From: Cytophagales bacterium CG12_big_fil_rev_8_21_14_0_65_40_12
GTDB taxonomy: Bacteria; Bacteroidota; Bacteroidia; Cytophagales; Cyclobacteriaceae
Length of the DNA: 64,000 bases
Direction of reading: 5' to 3'
NCBI GenBank assembly: GCA_002786855.1
Contig: PCUU01000015.1
Coordinates: 1 to 64,000, forward strand
In this document: positions 42,120-52,036 of the stretch, piece after piece
Numbering within the stretch: the stretch's first letter is position 1
How the letters are laid out: each line of letters opens with the position of its first letter
Made by a program: the position numbers and the translations under genes
Notes under the pieces: generated by a model
Seen by the model: the letters and a program-made list of their open reading frames with translations, nothing else
What the model was told of the DNA's origin: nothing
Database searches by the model: none

Positions 42120-42157
42120 AAAAGGCCTATTCATCTTTGGATGAATAGGCCTTTTTT
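42120..42157. terminator. bidirectional terminator
   Basis: A 16-bp perfect stem AAAAGGCCTATTCATC (42120-42135) / GATGAATAGGCCTTTT (42140-42155) with a 4-nt loop and T/A tracts. It lies between the convergent permease and recA genes. Confidence 0.93.
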
Positions 42158-42175
42158 GTGAGTGATAAGATTGAC

Positions 42176-43210
42176 TTATTCGGCTTCTGCTACTTCTGCA
42201 ACCTCGGTACCGTTCACTCTCGCCTTGATTTTCATTTCAAGTTCTTCCATCAATTCTGGATTGTCTTCCAAAAGAGATTTTACAGTGTCGCGACCTTGCC
42301 CTAGTTTTTCTCCATTATAGGAGAACCAAGAACCTGCCTTTTTAATGATGTTAAGCTCTACGCCCAAATCAACGATTTCCCCTGATTTAGAAATGCCCAA
42401 GCCGTACATGATGTCAAACTCCACTACTTTGAAAGGAGGGGCAACTTTGTTTTTCACCACCTTTACGCGCGTTCTGTTGCCCAATATGTTATCTGAGCTT
42501 TCTTTGATTTGACCGATTCTTCTGATATCTAAACGGACAGAGGCATAAAATTTCAATGCATTTCCACCAGTTGTGGTTTCAGGATTTCCGAACATCACAC
42601 CAATTTTTTCGCGAAGCTGGTTGATGAAAATGCAGCAGCAACCTGTTTTATTGATGGCTCCAGTTAATTTCCTTAATGCTTGAGACATTAAACGGGCCTG
42701 TAAACCCATTTTACTATCGCCCATTTCGCCTTCTAATTCGGCTTTTGGAACTAGTGCAGCCACTGAATCGATCACAATGATGTCGATTGCTCCAGAACGG
42801 ATTAAATGTTCTGCAATCTCTAGTGCTTGCTCGCCATTGTCGGGCTGAGAAATCAACAAGTTTTCTGTATCGATCCCAAGTTTTTCAGCATAGCCTTTGT
42901 CGAAAGCATGTTCTGCATCGATAAAAGCGGCTAACCCACCTTTCTTTTGAGCCTCGGCAATGCAGTGCATGGTTAAGGTGGTTTTACCAGAAGATTCCGG
43001 CCCATAGATTTCTATAACTCTGCCTCTTGGAATACCGCCAATGCCTAAAGCAATATCAAGTCCTAGAGAACCTGTAGATATTGACGGCAAGTCAACTACT
43101 TTTTCGTCACTCAATCTCATTACGGCTCCTTTGCCGTATGACTTCTCTAATTTATCAATGGTTAATTGTAATGCTTTTAGTTTCTCTGATTTCTCGCTTT
43201 TGTCGCTCAT
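42176..43210 (-). CDS. recA: recombinase RecA
   Basis: 344 residues from the ATG at 43210 ([20 protein letters not shown]). An in-frame ATG at 43390 would add ~60 non-conserved residues and is rejected. Walker [14 protein letters not shown], Walker [11 protein letters not shown], loop L2 and [22 protein letters not shown], and the C-terminal KIKARV… region are all standard. It mediates homologous pairing and SOS induction, and would be needed for the homologous exchange proposed at queA and lysR. Convergent with the permease gene; promoter not resolved. Confidence 0.98.
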   Translation of the reverse strand: MSDKSEKSEKLKALQLTIDKLEKSYGKGAVMRLSDEKVVDLPSISTGSLGLDIALGIGGIPRGRVIEIYGPESSGKTTLTMHCIAEAQKKGGLAAFIDAEHAFDKGYAEKLGIDTENLLISQPDNGEQALEIAEHLIRSGAIDIIVIDSVAALVPKAELEGEMGDSKMGLQARLMSQALRKLTGAINKTGCCCIFINQLREKIGVMFGNPETTTGGNALKFYASVRLDIRRIGQIKESSDNILGNRTRVKVVKNKVAPPFKVVEFDIMYGLGISKSGEIVDLGVELNIIKKAGSWFSYNGEKLGQGRDTVKSLLEDNPELMEELEMKIKARVNGTEVAEVAEAE

Positions 43211-43321
43211 TGTTGATTGGGTATTTGTATAAAGAATAGATTGTGAAGATAGTGGGAATGGTAACAAATCACAACTCGAAAGTTTCAATAAATAAGCCTT
43301 ATTTTCGTGTAATTGATTGAA

Positions 43322-44356
43322 ATGAAAAAGTGGCTCAAAAGAATTGGTTTGGGATTGATTGCGCTGGTCTTGATCACTTATGTATGGCAATTTGAATTGA
43401 TCAATTATGGACTTTTACAATTAAGGGGCCAACTGAAGGTGGTGAATAATACCGTTCCGCTTCAAACCTTTATTGATGATCCTGCAACGCCAGATTCACT
43501 CAGAATCAAGGCTGAATTGATTGAGGAAATCAGAAAATTCGCATTTGATTCGCTAGGCATCAACTATTCAGACAATTATACCGAAATCTACGATCAAAAA
43601 GGAAAGCCGTCCATGTATGTTGTCACCGCATGCGATTCGTTTAGCTTCAAACCTAAGACTTGGAAATTTCCGCTGCTCGGAAGCTTTCCCTACAAAGGTT
43701 TTTTTGAAGTAGAAAAAGCAAAGGCCCTGGCCAACGAGATTAAGACAAAGGATAGTTTGGAGGTGGACATCCGCACCGCAGGTGGATGGTCCACGCTGGG
43801 CTGGTTCAAAGATCCAATCCTGTCGAATATGCTCAATCGCTCAGAGGGTGATTTGGCAAGCTTGCTTATTCATGAATTGACTCATGGGACACTTTTTGTC
43901 AAAGACTCGGTCACTTTTAATGAAAATTTAGCTTCCTTCATTGGTGACAATGGCGCCATCCTATTTTTGGAATCCAAATATGGAAAACAAGCACCTCAAG
44001 TGTTACAATATAAAGCCGAAATCGAGGATGAAGAGAAGTTCAAATCATATGTGCTTATAGCCGCCAATCAATTGGATGAGTTATATAAAGGGATGGCCAA
44101 TGCCTCAAGAGAAGAAAAGCGCTTGCAGAAATCCAAAGCAATGGAAGCCATTCAGTCAAATTATGATACATTGGATTTTAAATCAGCGCTTTATAAGGGA
44201 TATTTAAAACGAAGAAAACCTAATAACACCTTCTTTATGTCGTATTTAAGGTATAATTCTCAGCAAGCACTTTTAGAATCGGAATTAAATTTGAACTTTA
44301 AGGGAGATTTGAAAGCATACCTTCAATACCTTAAATCTAAATACCCATCACTCTAA
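43322..44356 (+). CDS. putative aminopeptidase (COG4324-like)
   Basis: 344 residues; ATG 43322 is preferred over an in-frame TTG at 43313. An N-terminal signal anchor ([19 protein letters not shown]) is followed by a domain with the zincin motif HELTHGTLF and a downstream Glu in [11 protein letters not shown], the layout of predicted Zn-dependent aminopeptidases (PF10023). It is probably tethered to the membrane facing the periplasm. It lies 13 bp before the DUF3108 gene and both may be co-transcribed. Divergent from recA over 111 bp. Confidence 0.82.
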   Translation: MKKWLKRIGLGLIALVLITYVWQFELINYGLLQLRGQLKVVNNTVPLQTFIDDPATPDSLRIKAELIEEIRKFAFDSLGINYSDNYTEIYDQKGKPSMYVVTACDSFSFKPKTWKFPLLGSFPYKGFFEVEKAKALANEIKTKDSLEVDIRTAGGWSTLGWFKDPILSNMLNRSEGDLASLLIHELTHGTLFVKDSVTFNENLASFIGDNGAILFLESKYGKQAPQVLQYKAEIEDEEKFKSYVLIAANQLDELYKGMANASREEKRLQKSKAMEAIQSNYDTLDFKSALYKGYLKRRKPNNTFFMSYLRYNSQQALLESELNLNFKGDLKAYLQYLKSKYPSL

Positions 44357-44399
44357 AATTATTCTTGGTATGGCGTTTGTCAAAGGCAGTATAAAAATA

Positions 44400-45209
44400 A
44401 TGATGAGACTGTCTTATATATTTTCTATCATGGCCTTTTTCTGCTTGTTTTCACAAGCGCAAGGTTATCAACTTTCTAAGCAAAGGCCATTTCAGGCAGG
44501 GGAGCAAGTAGAATTAAAGGCTACAGTTGGTTTTATAAAAGCGGCTGAAGCTACACTACAGGTGAGCGATGTGATTTATAGCCTCAACAATAAACCCACC
44601 TACAAAATAGACGTCTATGCGCGCACGGCTGGTATGTTTGATTTATTTTCTTCGGTAAGAGACAATTGGGGTTCTTACTTTGATACCGCGCAGTTTGTTC
44701 CACACCAATTTTACCGCTACATCTCTGAAGGTCGTTTCCGAAAGAACGAAATACTGTATTTCGACCAAAAAAATAATCAGGTTACGGTGGCCAAACTTGA
44801 TAAAGAGACACGCAAACTGAAGGAGCGCAAAGACCATAGTATCGCAGCTGAGATGCAGGATATGGTAAGTGGCTACTATTACCTTCGAGCAATAGATTTC
44901 GACAAAATTAAAGTGGGTGAAGTTATTACCATCAACACCTTTTTTGATGATAAGGAAAAGCCTTTTAGCATAAAATTTATGGGAAGAGAGACCATTAAAA
45001 CGAAACTGGGTAATATCAATGCCTTGGTTTTGATCCCCCTAATGAAAAAGGACAGTTTGTTTGAAGAAGACAACACACTTAAAGTTTGGCTCTCCGATGA
45101 TTTGAATAAAATCCCACTGAAGTTTCAAGCTAAAATCTTTGTTGGATACTTAGAGGTAGACGTAAAAAACGTAAAGAACCTGCGACACCCTCTGGCAATT
45201 GTCGAGTAA
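44400..45209 (+). CDS. DUF3108 domain protein, exported
   Basis: 269 residues from ATG 44400, which opens a signal peptide (MMRLSYIFSIMAFFCLFSQA, cleavage after AQG); ATG 44370 would add ten residues and is less likely. The mature part is a DUF3108 beta-sandwich (FQAGEQVELKATVGFIKAAE, DNWGSYFDTAQFVPHQFYRY, FMGRETIKTKLGNINALVLI, WLSDDLNKIPLKFQAKI). Function unknown in this family; probably periplasmic. Confidence 0.85.
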   Translation: MMRLSYIFSIMAFFCLFSQAQGYQLSKQRPFQAGEQVELKATVGFIKAAEATLQVSDVIYSLNNKPTYKIDVYARTAGMFDLFSSVRDNWGSYFDTAQFVPHQFYRYISEGRFRKNEILYFDQKNNQVTVAKLDKETRKLKERKDHSIAAEMQDMVSGYYYLRAIDFDKIKVGEVITINTFFDDKEKPFSIKFMGRETIKTKLGNINALVLIPLMKKDSLFEEDNTLKVWLSDDLNKIPLKFQAKIFVGYLEVDVKNVKNLRHPLAIVE

Positions 45210-45247
45210 ATCAATTTCTTTTTGATTTCAGACCGTTAATTTTTAGA

Positions 45248-45271
45248 TATATTTGCTTCAATTGAAGCAAA
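45248..45271 (+). promoter_or_regulatory. -7 box TATATTTG overlapping a 20-bp palindrome
   Basis: TATATTTG (45248-45255) is a perfect TAnnTTTG box. It overlaps the perfect 20-bp palindrome TTTGCTTCAATTGAAGCAAA (45252-45271), 22 bp before the response-regulator ATG. It could be an operator or a 5'-UTR hairpin. Confidence 0.6.
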
Positions 45272-45292
45272 ATCAATCATAAACTTTGAACT

Positions 45293-45979
45293 ATGGGTGT
45301 TAAGCAAAACCACAAAGTACTAGTGGTAGACGATGATCCGGATATTCTAGAGCTACTCAAATATAACCTTGTAAAGGAAGGTTATGATGTCAAAATAGCC
45401 GAAGATGGTCGCAAGGGAGTTCAGATCGCTAAAACTTTTCAGCCTGAATTAGTTTTGTTGGACATTATGATGCCCAGTCAAGATGGTGTTGAAACCTGCC
45501 GGCAGATGCGGGAATTACCAGAAATGGTCAATGCCCATATCACTTTTTTAACAGCCAGGGCGGAGGAGTATTCAGAAGTGGCTGCTTTTGATGCTGGCGC
45601 AGATGACTACATCACCAAGCCAATCAAGCCTCGTGCCTTAATGAGCAGGATCAGTGCCCATTTTAGAAAGGAAAAGAAGAGCAAGACCACCCCAAAGGTG
45701 AGTGTAGGTAACCTTACCATCGACAAGTCAAGTTACACGGTGACTATAGAGGACAATCAATTTACACTTCCGAAAAAGGAATTCGAATTGCTTTATTTCC
45801 TAGCGCAAAACCCAAATAAAGTGTTCAGCAGAGACGACTTATTGCAAAACATTTGGGGTACAGATGTGTATGTTTTGGCAAGAACTGTAGACGTTCACAT
45901 AAGAAAAGTAAGAGAGAAAATCGGTGAAGGTTTTATCACAACTGTTAAAGGCGTGGGGTATAAGTTTGACGTGCTCTAA
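45293..45979 (+). CDS. OmpR/PhoB family response regulator
   Basis: A 228-residue regulator. Receiver domain with D13-D14-D15, phospho-acceptor D57 (ELVLLDIMMPSQDG) and K in DDYITKPIKP; C-terminal winged helix (FTLPKKEFELLYFLAQNPNK, VFSRDDLLQNIWGTDVYV, RTVDVHIRKVREKIG). It resembles PhoB-like regulators of Bacteroidota. The kinase gene follows after 2 nt. The palindrome in its leader suggests autoregulation, not shown. Confidence 0.93.
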   Translation: MGVKQNHKVLVVDDDPDILELLKYNLVKEGYDVKIAEDGRKGVQIAKTFQPELVLLDIMMPSQDGVETCRQMRELPEMVNAHITFLTARAEEYSEVAAFDAGADDYITKPIKPRALMSRISAHFRKEKKSKTTPKVSVGNLTIDKSSYTVTIEDNQFTLPKKEFELLYFLAQNPNKVFSRDDLLQNIWGTDVYVLARTVDVHIRKVREKIGEGFITTVKGVGYKFDVL

Positions 45980-45981
45980 TC

Positions 45982-47073
45982 ATGCTGCTTAATTCCAAAG
46001 CGGTTGCCATTTTGCTGGCTATTTTGGTCGGTAGTATTACCACGGCATTCCTTTCTTTGGTTTCAGAAATTTCAAGTCAGTCCCTCATTGTTGGGGGACT
46101 GATTTCATTTTCAGCCACTTATCTTTTGGTATTTATTACGTTCGAGTTCCTGGTTTTTAAAGAGATCAGTAAAATCTATGAGGTGATGAACAAAATTCGG
46201 AGAAAGAATTTTTCTTTTATCGAAGAGGCTGAAGACCGCAAGTACATCAACCCTTTAAAAAGAATCAATAAGGAAATTTATTCTTATGCAGTAGGCAGGC
46301 AGCGAGAAATCGAAGAGCTAAAGAAGGTGGAGGTTTTTAGAAGAGAGTTTTTGGCAGATGTGAGCCACGAACTCAAAACGCCAGTTTTTGCAGCTCAAGG
46401 CTTTGTCCATACTTTGTTGGATGGTGCTATTGATGATAAAAAGGTTCGGGTGAAATTTCTGAAAAGGGCCGCCAGGAGCTTAGACAGTTTAGATGCGCTC
46501 ATTCATGATTTGCTCACTTTATCTCAAATAGAACTGGGTGAAACCAAAATGCATTTCGAAAACTTCGATATCATTGAAACTACCAAAGAAGTTTTAGAGC
46601 AGTTCGAAAATAAAGTAGAGAAAAAGGGCTTGCATATTGCTTTCGACCAGCCCTATGATCACCCCGTTTTCGTTTATGCAGATGCCGATAAAATCTACCG
46701 CGTACTGACCAATTTAATCTCGAACGCTAATAAATATACCGATGTAGGCCAAATTACCATAGGTTTTGATATCTCTGGCGATCACGTTACCACTTTTGTG
46801 AAGGACACGGGTCAAGGTATTCCACCAGAAAATCTAGCCAGAATTTTTGAACGCTTTTACCGTGTTGAAAAAAGTAGAGCAAAAGGCAGAAAGGGTGGAA
46901 CTGGCTTAGGTTTGGCCATTGTAAAGCACATTATGGAAGCTCACAACTCTAAAGTGAGCGTAATTAGCACGGTCGACAAGGGCTCCACATTCAGTTTTAA
47001 ACTACCTTTGTCGAAAAAGGAAGATATTGAAGCCGTTGAGGTGGATGATCTTGACGAACTTGTTGAGGATTAA
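45982..47073 (+). CDS. sensor histidine kinase, PhoR-like
   Basis: A 363-residue kinase with two N-terminal TM helices (~residues 5-30 and 38-58) and almost no periplasmic loop. HisKA has its phospho-acceptor in FLADVSHELKTPVFAAQGF. The HATPase domain has NLISNANKYTD, DTGQGIPPENLARIFERFYR and GGTGLGLAIVKHIM. The short form without a PAS domain fits Cytophagales PhoR-type kinases; the stimulus is unknown. Cognate partner of the regulator upstream. Confidence 0.92.
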   Translation: MLLNSKAVAILLAILVGSITTAFLSLVSEISSQSLIVGGLISFSATYLLVFITFEFLVFKEISKIYEVMNKIRRKNFSFIEEAEDRKYINPLKRINKEIYSYAVGRQREIEELKKVEVFRREFLADVSHELKTPVFAAQGFVHTLLDGAIDDKKVRVKFLKRAARSLDSLDALIHDLLTLSQIELGETKMHFENFDIIETTKEVLEQFENKVEKKGLHIAFDQPYDHPVFVYADADKIYRVLTNLISNANKYTDVGQITIGFDISGDHVTTFVKDTGQGIPPENLARIFERFYRVEKSRAKGRKGGTGLGLAIVKHIMEAHNSKVSVISTVDKGSTFSFKLPLSKKEDIEAVEVDDLDELVED

Positions 47074-47100
47074 ATTCCTCTTCTTCCATTAAAATTAAGC

Positions 47101-47811
47101 ATGAAATTTAAGTTTGAAGATTTAATCTGTTACGAGAACGAACATTTTCTTGTGGTGAATAAGCCAGCAGGAATGGCTTCATTAGACGACAGAAATGACC
47201 CACAAAACGTTCAGAAGTTGGCAAAACAGTATTTTGAAGACCTCTCGGTTTGTCATCGTTTAGACAAGGAAACTTCGGGATGTCTTTTGCTTGCCAAAGG
47301 TCCAGAAGCCTACCGGCATGCTTCAATTCAATTCGAGAAGCGCACCATCAAGAAAGTTTATCATGCTTTTGTAAATGGACTTACCGAGTTTAGAGACACA
47401 AAGGTGCAGCTTTCCATCTTGCCATTAGACAAGGGTAATGTGGTGATTAACAGGGAGAAAGGTAAGGATGCCGAAACCTATTTCACCACGCTGGAGAACT
47501 ACAAATTCAATTCATTAGTAGAATGCCGACCTATTACGGGCAGAATGCACCAAATCAGAATTCATTTGGCTACGCTGAAAGCCCCTATTATCAATGATGA
47601 AATGTATGGTGGGCAGATTCTTTATCTTTCTCAACTCAAAAAGAATTTTAATCAGAAGAGAGAGGAAGATGAAAGATCAATCATTCAGCGCTTTGCTTTG
47701 CATGCCTATGCTTTAACTTTTGATAATTTTCTTGAACAAATCACGGTCAAAGCAGATTATCCTAAAGATTTGCAAGTGCTGTCTAAGCAACTTCAGAAAT
47801 ACAGGCGATAA
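47101..47811 (+). CDS. RluA family pseudouridine synthase
   Basis: A 236-residue synthase. The catalytic Asp55 lies in CHRLDKETSGCLLLAKG; other family motifs are VVNKPAGM near residue 20 and GRMHQIRIHLATL near 160. It isomerises uridine to pseudouridine in rRNA or tRNA; the exact target cannot be told. No S4 domain at the N-terminus, as in the short RluA-type proteins. It may be co-transcribed with the two-component genes upstream (27-bp gap). Confidence 0.93.
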   Translation: MKFKFEDLICYENEHFLVVNKPAGMASLDDRNDPQNVQKLAKQYFEDLSVCHRLDKETSGCLLLAKGPEAYRHASIQFEKRTIKKVYHAFVNGLTEFRDTKVQLSILPLDKGNVVINREKGKDAETYFTTLENYKFNSLVECRPITGRMHQIRIHLATLKAPIINDEMYGGQILYLSQLKKNFNQKREEDERSIIQRFALHAYALTFDNFLEQITVKADYPKDLQVLSKQLQKYRR

Positions 47812-47824
47812 ATAACGAACTAAA

Positions 47825-50173
47825 TTGAGAGCACTGATTTTTTTTCTTGGCTGCCTAATGGCTTTTACCGTCATGGGCCAAGGGCTTGGTACTATTCAAG
47901 GCTATGTATATGATGCTCAAGATAGACTGCCTTTGACAGGCGCAACTATTCAATTGACCAACAGCAACCTTGGAGCTGTTTCAGATGACAACGGATATTT
48001 CAAAATTGAAAATGTACCGACTCAAACCTATAATATCGAGGCCAGGTTTGTGGGATTCCGTTCCGAAATCAAGTACAATCTGATTGTTCGTTCTGCGGGG
48101 AATGCCGACTTGATTTTCTACTTAAAAGAAGAGGCAAGCGATCTTGATGAAGTAGTCGTGACTTCCAGCCCTTTTCCAGCAAAAATTGAATCCCCTAATT
48201 CTATTCAAAATTTATCAAGGGAAGAGATTGCTACTTATCCTGGAGGTAATAACGATATAGCCAAGGTCGTGCAGTCACTTCCCGGGGTGTCAGGTTCGGT
48301 AGGATTTAGAAATGATGTGATCATCAGAGGAGGAGCGCCAAGTGAAAATGTGTATTATCTCGATGGTGTTGAAATCCCGAATATTAATCACTTTGCTACG
48401 CAAGGCAGTGCTGGCGGGCCAGTGGGTTTGCTCAATGTTTCATTTATAGAAGATGTAACGCTCAGTACGAGTGCTTTCGCAGCGCGCTATGACAATGCGC
48501 TCTCTGGAGTTTTGCAGTTTAATCAACGAAATGGGAACTCCAGAAATCGCAACCTGAATTTCAGGCTTGGTGCCAGTGAAGCGGCTTTGACTTTTGAAGG
48601 TCCGCTCTCTCTTCCTAAAGAAAACGAGCAGGCCAAAACTACTTTTATTGTTTCGGCACGCAGGTCCTACTTGCAGTTTCTCTTCAAGCTCATTGGACTT
48701 CCTTTTTTGCCCGATTACTGGGATTATCAGTACAAAGTCAATCATAAAATTGATGACAAAAACGAGATCAACTTGATTGGAATTGGTTCTATTGACGATT
48801 TTAAAGTCAATACGCCAGATGACATTACAGAAGAACAGCGAGCTACTTTAGATCAAATTGCCATTATCAAGCAATGGACATCCACCGTAGGGATCAGCTG
48901 GAAACACAAGCTTGAATCTGGCTTTTTGCAGGCTACGCTGAGTGGAAATGTTTTGGACAATGAATTCACGCGTTACCAAGACAATCAAGCACAACAAGGC
49001 GTACTCTTTAGTAATAAGTCGCGAGAGGCAGAACAAAAATTGAGGATGGAAGTGACCAACTTTTTAAGCGATTGGACACTGTCTTATGGCCTGTCGCTAC
49101 AACGGGCAGATTACTTAAATGAGACCGAGGATGTAGTGAACAGTATTAACTTTAGCTCTCAGATTGATTTCTTAAAGTATGGGCTGTTTGTTCAGGCCTC
49201 TAAATCGGCTTTCAATGATAAGCTTGACTTTTCTTTTGGTTTCAGAACTGATGGTGATTCATTCACAGAGAATGGCAGTGAGCAATTACTTCATTTTTCT
49301 CCTCGCGCATCTGCTTCTTATCATTTGACCAATCGACTCACTTTGAATGCTTCTATAGGTCGCTATTTTAAAATACCACCCTATACCATTTTGGGCTTTA
49401 GGAGCAACAATAACCAATTGCTCAATCAAGATGCTGATTACATCCGAAGCGATCATTACGTTTTGGGGTTAGAGTTTTTGACAAGGCTTTCTACCCGATT
49501 TACGCTAGAAGGTTTTTACAAGAAATATGCAAATTACCCAATTTCCATTCGAGATGGCGTTTCACTGGCTAATCTTGGTGGCGATTTCGAAGTGTTTGGC
49601 AGCGAGAACATCGTCAGTTCTGGCGAAGGAAGAGCATATGGCATGGAGTTTTTGTACCAGCAAAAGTTGAATAAAAATTTCTATGGGATTTTAGCTTATA
49701 CACTCTTTTGGAGCGAGTATACCGACCTGAATGCTACTGGATATCGGCCAGCCCTATGGGATAACCGACATCTGCTCACTTTTACTGGGGGCTATAAACT
49801 AAATAATAACTGGGAAGTAGGTATCCGCAACCGATTCTTGGGTAAAGCGCCTTTTATTCCCGTAGATGTGGCCGCAACTGAGACATCTTACCCTACAATT
49901 ATTAAAGATTTTGACGGAATTGGGGCAGAACGCTTGAATTCCTACAATTCGCTCGATGTTCGGGTAGATAAAAAATGGAATTATAGTGGTTGGTCCTTGA
50001 ATATTTTCTTTGAGGTGACTAACCTTTTGGGAAGTCAATTGCCCCAAGCACCTCAATACGGATTGGATTTGGATGACAACGGTGAAGTGATTTTGCCTAG
50101 AAATCTAATTCAAATTGAAGACACCAATAATGGCGCAACTATTCCAACATTTGGGGTGGTTATCGACTTTTAG
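47825..50173 (+). CDS. TonB-dependent receptor
   Basis: A 782-residue outer-membrane receptor that starts at TTG 47825 and opens with a signal peptide (MRALIFFLGCLMAFTVMG, cleavage near GQG). It has a carboxypeptidase-like regulatory domain (GTIQGYVYDAQDRLPLTGAT, ~20-105), a plug domain (LDEVVVTSSPFPAKIES… VVQSLPGVSGSVGFRNDVII) and a ~22-strand barrel, ending FGVVIDF with a terminal aromatic. There is no SusD partner, so it is not a SusC; the ligand is unknown (metal chelate or small molecule). It ends 4 bp inside the convergent 50170 gene. Confidence 0.92.
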   Translation: MRALIFFLGCLMAFTVMGQGLGTIQGYVYDAQDRLPLTGATIQLTNSNLGAVSDDNGYFKIENVPTQTYNIEARFVGFRSEIKYNLIVRSAGNADLIFYLKEEASDLDEVVVTSSPFPAKIESPNSIQNLSREEIATYPGGNNDIAKVVQSLPGVSGSVGFRNDVIIRGGAPSENVYYLDGVEIPNINHFATQGSAGGPVGLLNVSFIEDVTLSTSAFAARYDNALSGVLQFNQRNGNSRNRNLNFRLGASEAALTFEGPLSLPKENEQAKTTFIVSARRSYLQFLFKLIGLPFLPDYWDYQYKVNHKIDDKNEINLIGIGSIDDFKVNTPDDITEEQRATLDQIAIIKQWTSTVGISWKHKLESGFLQATLSGNVLDNEFTRYQDNQAQQGVLFSNKSREAEQKLRMEVTNFLSDWTLSYGLSLQRADYLNETEDVVNSINFSSQIDFLKYGLFVQASKSAFNDKLDFSFGFRTDGDSFTENGSEQLLHFSPRASASYHLTNRLTLNASIGRYFKIPPYTILGFRSNNNQLLNQDADYIRSDHYVLGLEFLTRLSTRFTLEGFYKKYANYPISIRDGVSLANLGGDFEVFGSENIVSSGEGRAYGMEFLYQQKLNKNFYGILAYTLFWSEYTDLNATGYRPALWDNRHLLTFTGGYKLNNNWEVGIRNRFLGKAPFIPVDVAATETSYPTIIKDFDGIGAERLNSYNSLDVRVDKKWNYSGWSLNIFFEVTNLLGSQLPQAPQYGLDLDDNGEVILPRNLIQIEDTNNGATIPTFGVVIDF

Positions 50174-50676
50174 TCGAGGCCAATAATGTACATTTCGAAT
50201 TTCGGATTGGTAAAGTCTGCTTTTTTTCTCCGTGCAAGTTTCAATCCATAACCAGCTGCTAAAAGCACTCCAGAGGTGATAGTGGTACTTTTGTCAAGCG
50301 AAATTTCGTTTCCATCCACAATGGTATTGTTTACAAAGTCAATGGTCATAAGGCCAATTCCAAGAGCAGGAAGAAGATTTTCAGCACTTTTTAAGATAGG
50401 AGCCCTGTTGGAGCTGGCATTGCGCAAGTCTAATTCAGTAATTTGGCTGAGCAGTAGAATGTTATCATCTAAAATCAAAGTACTATCCGAAAATTCACTG
50501 ATGCGATCGGTGAAAAATACATCAAACCCCTTTTGCTTGTACACGATTTGAGAGCCTACAAAGTACTCATACTTTCTAGTCGACCCCTTTTTTCGAACAA
50601 CGAGGTAGGTTTGTGAAAATGCGGTTTGAGTTGCTAACACTATGCATAACAACACCAAGGGCCATTTTGCTTTCAT
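50170..50676 (-). CDS. conserved exported hypothetical protein
   Basis: A 168-residue protein with a signal peptide (MKAKWPLVLLCIVLATQTAF, cleavage near FSQ). The mature part starts TYLVVRKKGSTRKYEYFVGS and contains a hydrophobic stretch (LLPALGIGLMTIDFVNN) and a basic segment (GYGLKLARRKKADF). No recognised family. Convergent with the TonB receptor gene. Confidence 0.65.
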   Translation of the reverse strand: MKAKWPLVLLCIVLATQTAFSQTYLVVRKKGSTRKYEYFVGSQIVYKQKGFDVFFTDRISEFSDSTLILDDNILLLSQITELDLRNASSNRAPILKSAENLLPALGIGLMTIDFVNNTIVDGNEISLDKSTTITSGVLLAAGYGLKLARRKKADFTNPKFEMYIIGLD

Positions 50677-50719
50677 AGGCCTGCAATTAACGCAAAAAAC
50701 TGGTTAACGAATGTTAAAC

Positions 50720-51784
50720 TTATACTTTTAGCGTCCAGCCGAATTTATCTTCTACTTGGCCAGTTTTAATTTCATCGAGCGTTTTCAAAACTCTATTTGA
50801 AAAAATGCGGTTTTCGATCGGAAGAAGTTCAAATACTTCATCTTGATGTCCGATTTGAGCAATATGAGCAATGGTAGCAGCAGTGCCAACACCAAAAGCT
50901 TCTTGTAGCGTGCCATTTTTAGCAGCTTCAACCACCTCTTTCACCGAAACATTGCGCTCTTCCACTTTCATTCCCCAATCGCGGGCCAAAGTCAAAACAC
51001 TATCTCGGGTAATTCCTTTTAGGATTGTGCCACTGGTTTGTGAAGTAATCAAAGTGTCATTGATCACGAACATTACGTTCATGGTACCAGATTCTTCTAT
51101 GAATTCATGAGACCTGCCGTCTGTCCAAACGAGTTGATCGAATCCTTTGGCCTTTGCCAATTTAGCAGGGTAAAGCCCAGAAGCATAATTTCCACCAGTT
51201 TTTGCATAGCCAGTTCCGCCTTCAAATGCACGCGAAAATTTAGTTTCGATTTTAACCTTTACGGGTGCAGAATAATAGGCTCCCACAGGGCAAGTAATGA
51301 TCATAAATCTGAAACTCTCGGCAGGACGAATACCAATGTATTCATCGGTTGAGAAAACAAAAGGTCTGATATAAAGGGAGGTATTTGGTGCATTGGGCAC
51401 CCAATTTCTGTCAAGATCAATCAATTGAGTGAGTGCTTCCATAAAGAGCGATTCCGGAACATCGGGAATGCACATTCTTTCTGCAGAAATATTCAAACGC
51501 TTGGCGTTCATTTCTGGCCTAAAAAGTAAGACTTCGCCTTGTTCATTTTTGTAAGCTTTCATTCCTTCAAAAATGGTGATGGCATAGTGCAAAGTCATGT
51601 TGGCAGGGCTCATAGAAATGTTCTGGAAAGGAACAATTCTTGGCGATTCCCACCGGCCGTTCTTATAATCGGCTATGAACATATGGTCAGAATACAGCTT
51701 GCCAAAAGGAATATTTTGAACATCTAGGCTATCAATTCTTGATTGGCTCACTTTCTCTATTGAAATATCCATTGTCTCTATCAT
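50720..51784 (-). CDS. ilvE: branched-chain amino acid aminotransferase
   Basis: A 354-residue PLP-dependent class IV aminotransferase of the BCAT type, interconverting Leu, Ile, Val and their keto acids. Motifs: NMTLHYAITIFEGMKAYKNE, FRPEMNAKRLNISAERM, YAKTGGNYASGLYPAKLAKA (with the PLP Lys), DGRSHEFIEESGTMNVMFVI and FGVGTAATIAHI. The size is that of the longer bacterial/eukaryotic-like BCAT form. It is monocistronic, with ~250 bp of AT-rich upstream DNA (51785-52036) in which I see nothing else. Confidence 0.93.
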   Translation of the reverse strand: MIETMDISIEKVSQSRIDSLDVQNIPFGKLYSDHMFIADYKNGRWESPRIVPFQNISMSPANMTLHYAITIFEGMKAYKNEQGEVLLFRPEMNAKRLNISAERMCIPDVPESLFMEALTQLIDLDRNWVPNAPNTSLYIRPFVFSTDEYIGIRPAESFRFMIITCPVGAYYSAPVKVKIETKFSRAFEGGTGYAKTGGNYASGLYPAKLAKAKGFDQLVWTDGRSHEFIEESGTMNVMFVINDTLITSQTSGTILKGITRDSVLTLARDWGMKVEERNVSVKEVVEAAKNGTLQEAFGVGTAATIAHIAQIGHQDEVFELLPIENRIFSNRVLKTLDEIKTGQVEDKFGWTLKV

Positions 51785-52036
51785 TGCCGGAAAAATTTTA
51801 AATTATGAAAAGAACGATAAGTCGAAAATACGAAATTACTATACTAGAACAAACGTTTGCAAACCGTAATACATTTGTTTATTAGTCATTTAAATTACTT
51901 AAATCAAAATTATATTCTGTAAAATGAAATATTGATAGAATTAAAAACTGCAATGTAGATTTGATGCTCCAACAACTATTGGGGAACGGTTATTTTACAA
52001 AAGTGCTGAAGACCAGAAAATAGTTGTTCAGAATTC

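Noticed and set aside
43211-43390. N-terminal extension of recA to an upstream ATG
   Set aside because: The extra ~60 residues are not RecA-like and run into the divergent gene's promoter; MSDK at 43210 is the normal start.
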